Below, piece by piece: positions 55,042 through 62,767 of a stretch of 64,000 nt of DNA; positions within the stretch are counted from its first letter, which is position 1, and the number at the start of each line of letters is the position of its first letter. Under the pieces are notes generated by a model. The model was not told the DNA's origin, did not search any database, and worked only from the letters and a program-made list of their open reading frames with translations. A program made the position numbers and the translations under genes. The stretch is from Prochlorococcus sp. AG-355-P07. GTDB taxonomy: Bacteria; Cyanobacteriota; Cyanobacteriia; PCC-6307; Cyanobiaceae. The stretch spans positions 1 to 64,000 of the forward strand of contig QCEN01000008.1 of assembly GCA_003280575.1 (NCBI GenBank), in the 5' to 3' direction.

Positions 55042-55770
55042 ATGTTTGAATTTCTAAAAAATATTATGAATAATAAAAAACCAAATCTAACAAATGAGGT
55101 TAATTCGATTCATAGAATATTAAAAACAGATTTTAAAAAAGATCCTAATCATCAAGAAGATGAAATAATATTTGGATGTGGTTGTTTCTGGGGAGCTGAA
55201 AAATGTTTTTGGAAACTTCCAGGAGTTGTAACAACTTCGGTTGGGTACGCTGGTGGTAATAAAAGCAACCCAACTTATTATGAAGTTTGCTCAGGTTTAA
55301 CTGGTCATTCAGAAGTTGTAAGAGTTATCTGGAATAAAAGTGAAATAGATATAAGCGATCTATTAAAAATGTTTTGGGAATGTCATGACCCTACACAAAA
55401 AAATGGACAAGGTAATGATATTGGGACCCAGTATAGGTCCGCAATATATTTTAAAAATGAAAATAATAAAAAAATTATATTAGCCAGTAAAGAACAATAC
55501 CAAAAAGAACTAAATAAAAAAAATCTTGGTCTTATCGAAACAGAAATAAAAATGATTGATACTTATTTTTATGCAGAACAGTACCATCAACAATATCTCG
55601 CGTCAGCAGGTAGCAGGCAGTATTGTTCTGCTTCTCCAACAAAAATTAAGTTAGGAAGTTATGAAGGAAGTAATTATAAATTAAAAGATAATATTTGGGA
55701 AAAATTTAATTGGGAAGTTGATAAGTGTGTATTGAGATCTGATAACAATCCTATAAAGAATAACATTTAA
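55042..55770 (+). CDS. msrA: Peptide methionine-S-sulfoxide reductase MsrA
   Basis: A 242-residue enzyme that reduces the S form of methionine sulfoxide in oxidised proteins. The catalytic motif is GCGCFWGAEKCFW, with the nucleophilic Cys in GCFWG near residue 52. Further blocks GVVTTSVGYAGGN, YYEVCSGLTGHSEVVRV, DPTQKNGQGNDIGTQYRSAIY and AEQYHQQYLA confirm the family. Recycling would use C-terminal cysteines (KCVLRS near 231 and SPTKI-adjacent Cys) via thioredoxin. About 40 polar residues precede the domain. It starts 38 bp after the ABC gene. Confidence 0.94.
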   Translation: MFEFLKNIMNNKKPNLTNEVNSIHRILKTDFKKDPNHQEDEIIFGCGCFWGAEKCFWKLPGVVTTSVGYAGGNKSNPTYYEVCSGLTGHSEVVRVIWNKSEIDISDLLKMFWECHDPTQKNGQGNDIGTQYRSAIYFKNENNKKIILASKEQYQKELNKKNLGLIETEIKMIDTYFYAEQYHQQYLASAGSRQYCSASPTKIKLGSYEGSNYKLKDNIWEKFNWEVDKCVLRSDNNPIKNNI

Positions 55771-55799
55771 TATACATCTTATCTTTATAGTAATAACTA

Positions 55800-55873
55800 C
55801 GGGGCGTAGCGCAGTTTGGTAGCGCACCACTTTGGGGTAGTGGGGGTCGTGGGTTCAAATCCCGCCGTTCCGA
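55800..55873 (+). tRNA. tRNA-Pro (GGG anticodon)
   Basis: The 74-base cloverleaf has acceptor arms CGGGGCG and CGTTCCG (with two G-T pairs), a D-stem GCGC/GCGC, and anticodon stem CCACT/AGTGG around loop TTGGGGT. The anticodon is GGG at 55834-55836, reading CCC and CCU. The T-loop GTTCAAATC is standard. The CCA end is not encoded. Confidence 0.94.
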
Positions 55874-56002
55874 TCATTTATCTTCCTCATTTATGAGGGA
55901 CTTATATAATTTATATGAGCTTATACCGACTGCTATAAAAGTAAAAGAGGAAAAAAAGGCTAATACTAATATCGTAAAGTTTGAAACCTCAACTTCACCA
56001 AG
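55874..56002 (-). CDS. Small single-helix membrane protein (about 42 aa), possible frameshift
   Basis: A minus-strand frame ending in TGA at 55874-55876, immediately beside tRNA-Pro, encodes a hydrophobic helix (NFTILVLAFFSSFTFIAVGI) followed by SSYKLYKSLINEEDK. In this frame only TTG (56002), GTG (55999) or TTG (55993) can serve as start. An ATG at 56027 in the neighbouring frame encodes MNIFISFQLGEVEVS and would join smoothly if one A of the AAAA run near 55982-55985 were absent. So it is either a short TTG/GTG gene or a frameshifted 50-residue gene. Family unknown. Confidence 0.45.
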   Translation of the reverse strand, partial: LGEVEVSNFTILVLAFFSSFTFIAVGISSYKLYKSLINEEDK

Positions 56003-56078
56003 TTGGAAAGATATAAAAATATTCATTAAAGACCATTTTTTTAAACATTAACATAATTGAAAAAATTTTTTTATCGAA

Positions 56079-56879
56079 TTATAAATTTAGAAGAATTACA
56101 ACACCGAATACAATTCGATAGAAAATAAATAATTTCAAACCATTTGAAGAAAAATACTTTAATAAGAAATCGATAGCAAATAATGAAGATACAAAAGTAG
56201 TAGTAAGTCCTAAAATTAAAGGGAAAAAACTAAATGAGTAAAATCCATCAAAAGAAGTAATCAACTCAACAATTGCAGCAATAGAGATAGCCGGTATGCC
56301 TAAAATAAAGGAAAATTTTGCTGCATCAACTCTTTCCCAACCTGATACTAAAGCGGTAGAAATTGTAACGCCAGATCTTGAAATACCAGGGAAAATAGCA
56401 AAGGCTTGAGAAAGACCTATTAAAAAACTATCCGAATAGTTATGATTTTTTATATTTGTAGAGCCTTTTTTTGATTTTTCAGCTATGTACATAAAAATAG
56501 ACATCATGATTGAAACTAATGCTATTGATAAATTTGAACGAAGAATCTTTTCAAAAAAATTAGGTATAAATAATTTTACGGTCCCACCAAGCAAAACAAT
56601 TGGGATAGTACCAATCAAAATAGATATTAATAACCTTTGATGTAGGAAAGAATCAAAAATGCTAGTTTTCGATTGACTTCTAAATTTAAAAATATCTTTC
56701 CTAAAATACCAAAACAAAGCAAAAATACTACCTAGTTGAATAATTGCAGATAATGATGATCCTGGGTCATCAATACCTAAAACTAGAGCTATGACTTTTA
56801 AATGAGCAGTACTACTTACAGGAATAAATTCTGTTAAACCTTGAATTAAGCCATATAAAAAGAATTCTAAATATTCCAA
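56079..56879 (-). CDS. uppP: Undecaprenyl-diphosphatase UppP
   Basis: A 266-residue polytopic enzyme (BacA) that dephosphorylates undecaprenyl pyrophosphate to recycle the lipid carrier of peptidoglycan and polysaccharide synthesis. The two family motifs are present: LIQGLTEFIPVSSTAHLKV near residue 12 with the catalytic Glu/Ser region, and FPGISRSGVTISTALVSGWERVDAAKFSFILGIPAI near residue 163. About eight helices are predicted. Confidence 0.95.
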   Translation of the reverse strand: MEYLEFFLYGLIQGLTEFIPVSSTAHLKVIALVLGIDDPGSSLSAIIQLGSIFALFWYFRKDIFKFRSQSKTSIFDSFLHQRLLISILIGTIPIVLLGGTVKLFIPNFFEKILRSNLSIALVSIMMSIFMYIAEKSKKGSTNIKNHNYSDSFLIGLSQAFAIFPGISRSGVTISTALVSGWERVDAAKFSFILGIPAISIAAIVELITSFDGFYSFSFFPLILGLTTTFVSSLFAIDFLLKYFSSNGLKLFIFYRIVFGVVILLNL

Positions 56880-56962
56880 AAACTAATACAAATTACCTAA
56901 TTAATTAATAGCAATTTACAAAATTCAATTTACATTTAATAAGTAAAAGCTAATATTAATAA

Positions 56963-57241
56963 ATGAAAAAAAATTTTACCCTAATACCTTTTTTTCTTTT
57001 TTCACTGTTCTTTTTTTCTGATTCTGTAAATGCTAATTATTGGTTAGTAATTGGAACATATAGACAAGGGCCTGGGGGTAGACCCGAAGTAAGTGGAATA
57101 ACAAGTCCTTCTTTACATTCAATTCCAATGAAAGACCTTGATAGTTGTAAAAAAGCAGGCGACAAAATTTCAAAAGAGATATATAAACCAGTTTGGCAAT
57201 TTGATAGTAAATGGACTTGTGTATATGATGGCAATATTTAA
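56963..57241 (+). CDS. Secreted small protein, unknown function (92 aa)
   Basis: A 92-residue protein with a strong signal peptide (NFTLIPFFLFSLFFFSDSVNA) followed by a short mature domain of about 67 residues. It has two cysteines (DLDSCKKAG and KWTCVYD) that may form a disulfide and a Gly/Pro-rich loop (RQGPGGRPEVSGITSPS). The pattern NYWLVIGTYR and the paired Cys look like a family of small periplasmic proteins of picocyanobacteria, but I cannot name it. Confidence 0.7.
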   Translation: MKKNFTLIPFFLFSLFFFSDSVNANYWLVIGTYRQGPGGRPEVSGITSPSLHSIPMKDLDSCKKAGDKISKEIYKPVWQFDSKWTCVYDGNI

Positions 57242-57246
57242 AATAA

Positions 57247-57381
57247 TTACCTCTTCACATCGTGAGCACAGCCATCACCTTTATAATTCTCACTTTCGTA
57301 AAAGTCATTTTTTGTGCCAAAGTAAACTGTTAATAAAACGAAAGGCAGACTTAATATAAATAGAATTGTTGTTAAATCCAT
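57247..57381 (-). CDS. Small membrane protein (44 aa)
   Basis: ATG at 57381 and TAA at 57247 enclose 44 residues. A hydrophobic helix (MDLTTILFILSLPFVLLTVYFG) is followed by a polar tail (TKNDFYESENYKGDGCAHDVKR). No family recognised. It converges with the secreted protein gene, ending 5 bp from it, and is upstream of nothing on the same strand within the gap. The compact design resembles other small membrane proteins of picocyanobacteria. Confidence 0.62.
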   Translation of the reverse strand: MDLTTILFILSLPFVLLTVYFGTKNDFYESENYKGDGCAHDVKR

Positions 57382-57445
57382 AGTTAAATTTTGAATTAAT
57401 AAGGTTATTAAAAATTAAATAACCATTTGTTAACTAAATTCAGCT

Positions 57446-57571
57446 TTAATAATCGGTAGGTCCTTTAATACCAAGATAAAAGAAGGCACCTAAACCTACT
57501 AAAAGTAAAACCCCGGCAATAGCTGCAGATGGGACAAATCCTCCTATCGCAAATGAAGAAAAACAATACAT
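57446..57571 (-). CDS. Small glycine-rich membrane protein (41 aa)
   Basis: ATG at 57571 and TAA at 57446 enclose 41 residues. The middle is one hydrophobic helix (PSAAIAGVLLLVGLGAFFYLG) and the C-terminus is IKGPTDY. Size and composition resemble small photosynthetic membrane subunits, but no known subunit matches from memory. It lies 64 bp upstream of the 44-residue membrane ORF on the same strand. The rest of the 57242-57662 stretch holds only these two ORFs and AT-rich spacer. Confidence 0.6.
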   Translation of the reverse strand: MYCFSSFAIGGFVPSAAIAGVLLLVGLGAFFYLGIKGPTDY

Positions 57572-57662
57572 CTCTTAAAAACTAAAACTAGTTAGATAAT
57601 ATCAATAAAAAATAGGTAATTGTAAAAAATATGGACTCGAAGACAATTATAAAATTTTTTAT

Positions 57663-57908
57663 CTAAGCAACTAGAGAAGAATCTTCACTATCCGATGATA
57701 TTCTTATTCTCTCTTCCAATTTAGGACCATATAATTCATTTCCCCAGATTTCTACCTTTGAATCATTTGGAGCCATAAAAGTTAGAATTTCCGTTGGAAA
57801 TAAAACTCTCTCTAAAAAAAAATTTGATGGACCAATACATCTCAAAACAACCATCCTACAACCTTCATTTTTGTACGAAAATTCAACCATCTCAAACCAA
57901 CAAAACAT
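57663..57908 (-). CDS. DUF1830 protein
   Basis: An 81-residue protein with the DUF1830 layout: an N-terminal segment (EFSYKNEGCRMVVLRCI), then FFLERVLFPTEILTFMAPNDSKVEIWGNEL and a polar tail. DUF1830 proteins are common in cyanobacteria, function unknown. The best start is the ATG at 57908; a TTG at 57914 precedes it by two codons. It lies 73 bp downstream of the glycerate kinase gene on the same strand and may be part of that transcript. Confidence 0.78.
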   Translation of the reverse strand: MFCWFEMVEFSYKNEGCRMVVLRCIGPSNFFLERVLFPTEILTFMAPNDSKVEIWGNELYGPKLEERIRISSDSEDSSLVA

Positions 57909-57981
57909 ATTCAATTAAACAACATTTAGATTCACATAAAATGTATAAAAAATTACTGAAAAAAAAGAAATTTAGAAAAAA

Positions 57982-58926
57982 CTACTTATTCAGTCTAGCC
58001 TCAATTAAATTTCTTTCTTGATCAATTAAAAACATCGCATAAGAATTTATTAAATCGAAACTTTCACGAGGTATCGATACATTAAGCATTCTCAAAAAAT
58101 TTGATAATTTTTTATCCTGTAGAGCACTTCCTTTATGTAATAACATCTCTTTTTCTTGATTTGATTTCCACATATTCATATATTCAAACTTCAATGGCTT
58201 TAAGTGCCAAATGTTGTCTAATAAACTCCAAATCTTTACATATGAATTTAAATTTTTTTGTATATTAAATCTATAGAGAGATTCATCAGGGCTCAAATTT
58301 AATGATTTGATATGTTGTTCTTCAATACCATTGGATAAAGGTTCTATTCCCAAAAACCATCCCTCAATAATTAACAAATCAGGATTAACTGATCTCCAAT
58401 GCGATCTATCTCCTAAGCCATTTCTTAAAGATTTATCAAAAACGGGTACATTTAACTCTCCACTTATCTTCCAATTTAGTAATTTGTCATGCATTAACTC
58501 AACTGAATGACTCCCAGGAAAACCTCTAGAAACATTCCAAGGGTTATTCTTAATCGCTAATTTCATCTCATCTGAAGGTAGATAAAAATCGTCAATTGAA
58601 ATAACAGCAATCTTGAAATCTAATTTAAACGATATGGCTTCAAGCCATTTACCTAATGTTGTTTTACCAGTCCCAGGTAGAGCTGAGATTCCAATTATTT
58701 TTCGATCAGAAAAATTTTGTTTAAATTTATATGCCTGAGACAGTAGAGGTAATGCTAAACCCCAAATCCAATCATCATTTACTTTATTACTCCAGAATTG
58801 ATCAATTGAAAGAATTTTTTTTTGATTATTCCAAAAATTGATCCAATCACCCATGGATTCCCAGCCAATATCAATAATTAATTTTTCAAATTTATCAAGA
58901 GGAAAATTAATATCAAAATCTATCAT
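57982..58926 (-). CDS. D-glycerate 3-kinase
   Basis: A 314-residue P-loop kinase of the plant/cyanobacterial GLYK type. The Walker A is SALPGTGKTTLGKWL near residue 84. Nearby blocks ISIDDFYLP, NPWNVSRGFPGSHSVEL, VPVFDKSLRNGLGDRSHW and PDLLIIEGWFLGIEPL are diagnostic. It phosphorylates D-glycerate to 3-phosphoglycerate, the last photorespiratory step, and would also use glycerate released by the neighbouring sugar phosphorylase. It starts 4 bp after the GpgP-type phosphatase gene, indicating one operon. Confidence 0.92.
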   Translation of the reverse strand: MIDFDINFPLDKFEKLIIDIGWESMGDWINFWNNQKKILSIDQFWSNKVNDDWIWGLALPLLSQAYKFKQNFSDRKIIGISALPGTGKTTLGKWLEAISFKLDFKIAVISIDDFYLPSDEMKLAIKNNPWNVSRGFPGSHSVELMHDKLLNWKISGELNVPVFDKSLRNGLGDRSHWRSVNPDLLIIEGWFLGIEPLSNGIEEQHIKSLNLSPDESLYRFNIQKNLNSYVKIWSLLDNIWHLKPLKFEYMNMWKSNQEKEMLLHKGSALQDKKLSNFLRMLNVSIPRESFDLINSYAMFLIDQERNLIEARLNK

Positions 58927-58930
58927 CTGT

Positions 58931-59740
58931 CTAAATAAGTTCTCGCTTAATTATCAATTTATTAATTTCTTTTTTCCAACCATATCCATTTGGTTCAGAA
59001 GCTAACGTAAATTCAAAATCTTTTAATTTATCTAGTAAATTTAAATTAGGTCCATCTATTCCAGGAATAACAATTTTAATATCAGAGTTTAAAAGTAGAG
59101 GTAAATCATTTGGAGAATCGCCCAAACCTACAATTTCAACATTTTGAGTATTTGAATATTCTTTAAGGACATTTATTGCTTTACCTTTATTAGATTTTAC
59201 AGATAATAAGTGACTCATTCTATTCCCCTTGAAAATTTCAACATTGAATTTTTTACAATAGATGTTAATTTTTTCTTCTAAATAACTTGGCGGATTTAGA
59301 AAAGGCATGCTCCAGTGTCGGTCGCGCATTAAGTCCAATGAGTTACCTTCTAAACCTGTTAGCTGAGTTGCTTCTTGATCAGTGAGATTATTAAGAGGAG
59401 TAAGTTTAAAATTAATTTCTTTAGAAATAAAATTTAAGATATCTTCAAGAAATTCGTATTTTATTCCAAGAATAATTTCTCCATTAACTCTTTTAAGAGA
59501 TTCACCATATATTGCCGCACCATTTTCTACAATGTAGGGATCCGTTAAATTTAGTTCCTTCCTAATAACATTTACTTCAGAAGCAGTTTTACTTGTACAA
59601 AGAATTACGGGTATAGATAATTTTTGAAGTTTTTTTATAGTTTCTCTAGCAGGTGACAAATCATAGGAGTGATCCATTAAAGTACCATCTACATCACTTA
59701 CTATCCAAATAGAAGAATTTTCTATCATTTTATAAAGCAC
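58931..59740 (-). CDS. gpgP: HAD phosphatase, glucosyl/mannosyl-3-phosphoglycerate phosphatase type
   Basis: A 269-residue HAD-IIB phosphatase. The nucleophile loop is VSDVDGTLMDHSYDLSPA (Asp near 15), motif II is ILCTSKTASEV, and the acidic motif IV is GLGDSPNDLPLL. The cap domain is of the MPGP type (YIVENGAAIY, WSMPFLNPPSYLEEKI). In this setting it most likely dephosphorylates glucosyl-3-phosphoglycerate, the product of the gpgS gene at 61541, giving glucosylglycerate. The GH13 gene overlaps it by 11 bp. Confidence 0.85.
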   Translation of the reverse strand: MLYKMIENSSIWIVSDVDGTLMDHSYDLSPARETIKKLQKLSIPVILCTSKTASEVNVIRKELNLTDPYIVENGAAIYGESLKRVNGEIILGIKYEFLEDILNFISKEINFKLTPLNNLTDQEATQLTGLEGNSLDLMRDRHWSMPFLNPPSYLEEKINIYCKKFNVEIFKGNRMSHLLSVKSNKGKAINVLKEYSNTQNVEIVGLGDSPNDLPLLLNSDIKIVIPGIDGPNLNLLDKLKDFEFTLASEPNGYGWKKEINKLIIKRELI

Positions 59741-61490
59741 TAAGCCAAATTACTTGAAAAGGATCAAGACTAATGTTTTTGCAATTGTATTTAGTGGATG
59801 TTAAAAAATCTTGGGTATTGACATCATTATCAATTATTTTTGGTAGATCATTATCATTCAATTGATAATTAATTTTATTTTCAGTCATATTATGTATTGC
59901 AAAAACAGACTCAGTACCTTTACTTCTTTTAATTACAACAATATCACTTCTACCATTAGACAAACATTTCATTTCCGAACAGGGGTGAAATTGCTTTAAT
60001 TCTGATCTGACATCCATAGCATTTCGTAGATACTTTAAGTTTTTATTGGCATTAGATTCAGGATTATTTAAAACTGCCAAAAGATTTTCTGATTTAAACT
60101 TTTCCCTATTTAGGTCTCTTCTTTGACCAGTCATAGAAAAACTTTTTATATCATTTTCTGAAGCTAGTAATGCGGGTAAATAAAAGGCAGGAACTCCTTT
60201 CAAAGCCATTACCAATAATTGACTCAAAATAAATCTCTCATATTGAAATCTTTTAGCATCTCTACTGGAGTCTTCCATTGCACTCCACCAACTAATATTC
60301 AATTCATAAGGCTTATCATCACCATTTGATAAACGTCTATGACTTACTAATCCGCCTCTTTTCTCACAATTAATTAATAAATCTTTTATTCTCTGCTCGT
60401 TCATTAAACCCTCAAGAGCTCTTAGCCCAACGCCATCGTGCGATGCAGTAAAATTAAAAAGAGTAGTATTATCAGGTAAGTCTGGCCAATCAAAAATCCA
60501 TGAGTTTAGAATATCAGCTCTTGAAGTAATAATTGCTTCGAGTATAAGAGGAGGCAATGGAAAATTGTATGCCATATGTGCTTCATCATCAGGAATCAGA
60601 TAAGATAGATTTTCCTTCTGAGGAACATTAGTTTCAGTTATTAAAACCCCCTCATCAAGAAGATTATTTAAAAGAACTCTTAAGAGTTTAACAATTGAAT
60701 GTGCTTTGGGTAAATGCAAGCATGTTGTCCCTGATTCCTTCCATATAAAACCTACTGCATCAAGCCTGAACCATTTAATTCCATTAGATAAATAAGTAAT
60801 AATTAAGTTTAAGAACTCAAGAGTCATCTTTGGATTATGCCAATTCAAATCAATTTGATCTGGACCAAAAGTTGTCCAAACTTGTTTAGGACCGTCTTCA
60901 GTATTTATTTGAGAAAACAAGGAGGAACTTCTTGGCCTAACTACATTTGACCAGTCAAGATTTTGCTTCGGTGAAAAAACATTTGATATACCCGGTTCTT
61001 GAGATTTAATAAATTGTTGAACCCATGGGTGAGATGATGAGACATGGTTAAGTACTAAATCAGCCATCAAATCATGATTTTTAGAAATACTTTTGAGATC
61101 ATCCCAACCACCAAATTTCTCTTCTAAGGAATCATAACTTGAGACTGCAAAACCTCCATCACTTGTAGATTTCAAAAAAGGAAGAATATGTACAACTTTA
61201 GAAAGACTGCCAAAATGTTTGCTTAACAACTCACTAAGAGTTATTAATGTTTCCTCGCCATTTTTATAAATACTATCAGCATAAGTTATCAGAACCGAAT
61301 GAGATTCATTCCACCTTTCCTTATCTATTATTTCTTCATAAGCAGATTTCTCTGAGAAATCAACTAAAATCTGTAATAATTGATTTGAAATAAAATTAAT
61401 TTCTTCTGTAGTATTATTTGAATAAATTGTTTTTAACAATTTATCGATCTTTAATCTATCTAATTTTTTCTCTGAATCAATTTGCTTCAC
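59730..61490 (-). CDS. GH13 sugar phosphorylase, probable glucosylglycerate phosphorylase
   Basis: A 586-residue GH13 (alpha-amylase fold) enzyme of the sucrose-phosphorylase-like subfamily. Motifs: DLVLNHVSSSHPW, nucleophile Asp in WFRLDAVGFIW, acid/base Glu in LITETNVPQKENLSYL, and ASHDGVGLRALEG. Sucrose phosphorylase and glucosylglycerate phosphorylase share this subfamily. Its operon with a GpgP-type phosphatase and D-glycerate 3-kinase, next to gpgS, favours glucosylglycerate + Pi giving glucose-1-phosphate + D-glycerate. The start is GTG. The substrate is inferred, not shown. Confidence 0.82.
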   Translation of the reverse strand: MKQIDSEKKLDRLKIDKLLKTIYSNNTTEEINFISNQLLQILVDFSEKSAYEEIIDKERWNESHSVLITYADSIYKNGEETLITLSELLSKHFGSLSKVVHILPFLKSTSDGGFAVSSYDSLEEKFGGWDDLKSISKNHDLMADLVLNHVSSSHPWVQQFIKSQEPGISNVFSPKQNLDWSNVVRPRSSSLFSQINTEDGPKQVWTTFGPDQIDLNWHNPKMTLEFLNLIITYLSNGIKWFRLDAVGFIWKESGTTCLHLPKAHSIVKLLRVLLNNLLDEGVLITETNVPQKENLSYLIPDDEAHMAYNFPLPPLILEAIITSRADILNSWIFDWPDLPDNTTLFNFTASHDGVGLRALEGLMNEQRIKDLLINCEKRGGLVSHRRLSNGDDKPYELNISWWSAMEDSSRDAKRFQYERFILSQLLVMALKGVPAFYLPALLASENDIKSFSMTGQRRDLNREKFKSENLLAVLNNPESNANKNLKYLRNAMDVRSELKQFHPCSEMKCLSNGRSDIVVIKRSKGTESVFAIHNMTENKINYQLNDNDLPKIIDNDVNTQDFLTSTKYNCKNISLDPFQVIWLSAL

Positions 61491-61507
61491 TTTGAAAAAA
61501 TCAACGA

Positions 61508-61519
61508 AGTATTAATACT
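61508..61519. repeat. 12-bp perfect palindrome in the gpgS divergent promoter region
   Basis: AGTATTAATACT is its own reverse complement and is centred in the 50-bp gap between the divergent GH13 (GTG at 61490) and gpgS (ATG at 61541) genes. It also overlaps possible -10 sequences on both strands. It may be an operator for both promoters, but AT-rich palindromes can occur by chance. Confidence 0.4.
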
Positions 61520-61540
61520 ATTCTGCACATCAATTAGAAA

Positions 61541-62767
61541 ATGGACTTTCAACAAGGGTTAATCACAACAATACATGAATATGGAGTTACAAGAAATTTA
61601 CTTAAAGAATTAAACAAAAGTCTTAAAAAAAGATCAACTAGTATTTTAATACCTTGCTTATATGAAGAGTTTGAGCGTCCAGCATTAAAAGATATAAGGG
61701 AAGTTTTAAAAGACCTTACAGGCTTAAATGAATTAGTTATTGCTCTATCTGCAAAAACTGTTGATCAAGTTAAAGCAGCTAAATCATTTTTTCACTCAAT
61801 GCCATTTCCAGTTCACGTTCAATGGACTAATTCTCCCTCTGTAATAGAACTATTAAAAAGCCAAGAAAAAAATGGGTTAGAACTTTTAGGAACTCCAGGT
61901 AAAGGATGGGCTGTCTGGCAAGGCATAGGAGTAGCGACGAGAAAATCAGAAGTTGTTGCTCTTTTTGATGCTGACATAAGAACTTTTACTCCTTTGTATC
62001 CTTCAAGAATGATACTTCCACTTCTGGATGAATCATATGGAATTTCATATGTAAAGGCTTTTTACAGCAGGTTATCCCTAGAGACCAATCAATTGCAAGG
62101 TAGAGCAACAAGACTATTTGTGGGTCCCTTATTGGCAAGTCTTGAGCAGTTAGTAGGAAAAGGTCCCTTTTTACAATATCTTCAATCATTTAGGTATCCT
62201 TTGGCCGGTGAGTTTGCTTTCACTAAAGACCTTGCTATGAATTTACGAATTCCTTGTGACTGGGGTTTAGAGATAGGTTTATTGTCAGAGGTTTATAGAA
62301 ACGTAAGAACCTCCAAAATAGCTCAAGTTGACCTAGGTCTGTTTGATCATAAACATAAGAATATTGGTGATTCATCTAAAGAAGGATTGCAAAAAATGTG
62401 CACAGAAATACTTTCAAGTGTTTTAAGAGGTCTTATGGAGCATCAAGCAGAAACATTAACAAGTACTCAACTAGCAACCCTAGAAGTACTTTATAAAAGA
62501 GTTGGGGAAGATCGGGTAAAACAATTTGGATTAGATTCAGCAGTTAATCAACTTCCATACGATAGGCATGAAGAAGAGCTATCAGTACAAAAATTTGCAA
62601 AACTATTGAGACCTGCTACAGAAGATTACTTAGCTTGTCCTACAACCCAGCAGTTACCAAGTTGGTCAAGAGTTTTATCTTGTGAAAACAAACTGCAAGA
62701 AGATTTGGCAATTGCTGGGTCACAAGATATAAATAAAATTGAAAAAGAATTAATTAAAAACTTCTAA
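61541..62767 (+). CDS. gpgS: Glucosyl-3-phosphoglycerate synthase
   Basis: A 408-residue retaining glycosyltransferase (GT81 type) that transfers glucose from NDP-glucose to 3-phosphoglycerate. Recognisable blocks: [14 protein letters not shown] near residue 37, [17 protein letters not shown], the metal-binding DxD in [10 protein letters not shown], and [10 protein letters not shown]...[11 protein letters not shown]. The product is converted to glucosylglycerate, a charged compatible solute made by marine picocyanobacteria, often more under nitrogen limitation. Its 3' end overlaps the opposing ureC by 4 bp. Confidence 0.93.
   Translation: MDFQQGLITTIHEYGVTRNLLKELNKSLKKRSTSILIPCLYEEFERPALKDIREVLKDLTGLNELVIALSAKTVDQVKAAKSFFHSMPFPVHVQWTNSPSVIELLKSQEKNGLELLGTPGKGWAVWQGIGVATRKSEVVALFDADIRTFTPLYPSRMILPLLDESYGISYVKAFYSRLSLETNQLQGRATRLFVGPLLASLEQLVGKGPFLQYLQSFRYPLAGEFAFTKDLAMNLRIPCDWGLEIGLLSEVYRNVRTSKIAQVDLGLFDHKHKNIGDSSKEGLQKMCTEILSSVLRGLMEHQAETLTSTQLATLEVLYKRVGEDRVKQFGLDSAVNQLPYDRHEEELSVQKFAKLLRPATEDYLACPTTQQLPSWSRVLSCENKLQEDLAIAGSQDINKIEKELIKNF

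Noticed and set aside
57138-57359. 73-codon plus-strand ORF overlapping the secreted protein gene
   Set aside because: Overlaps a better ORF with a signal peptide in another frame and a good small ORF on the minus strand; lacks domain features.
57794-58021. 75-codon plus-strand ORF across DUF1830 and the glycerate kinase end
   Set aside because: Antisense to a recognised family and lysine-rich by AT bias.
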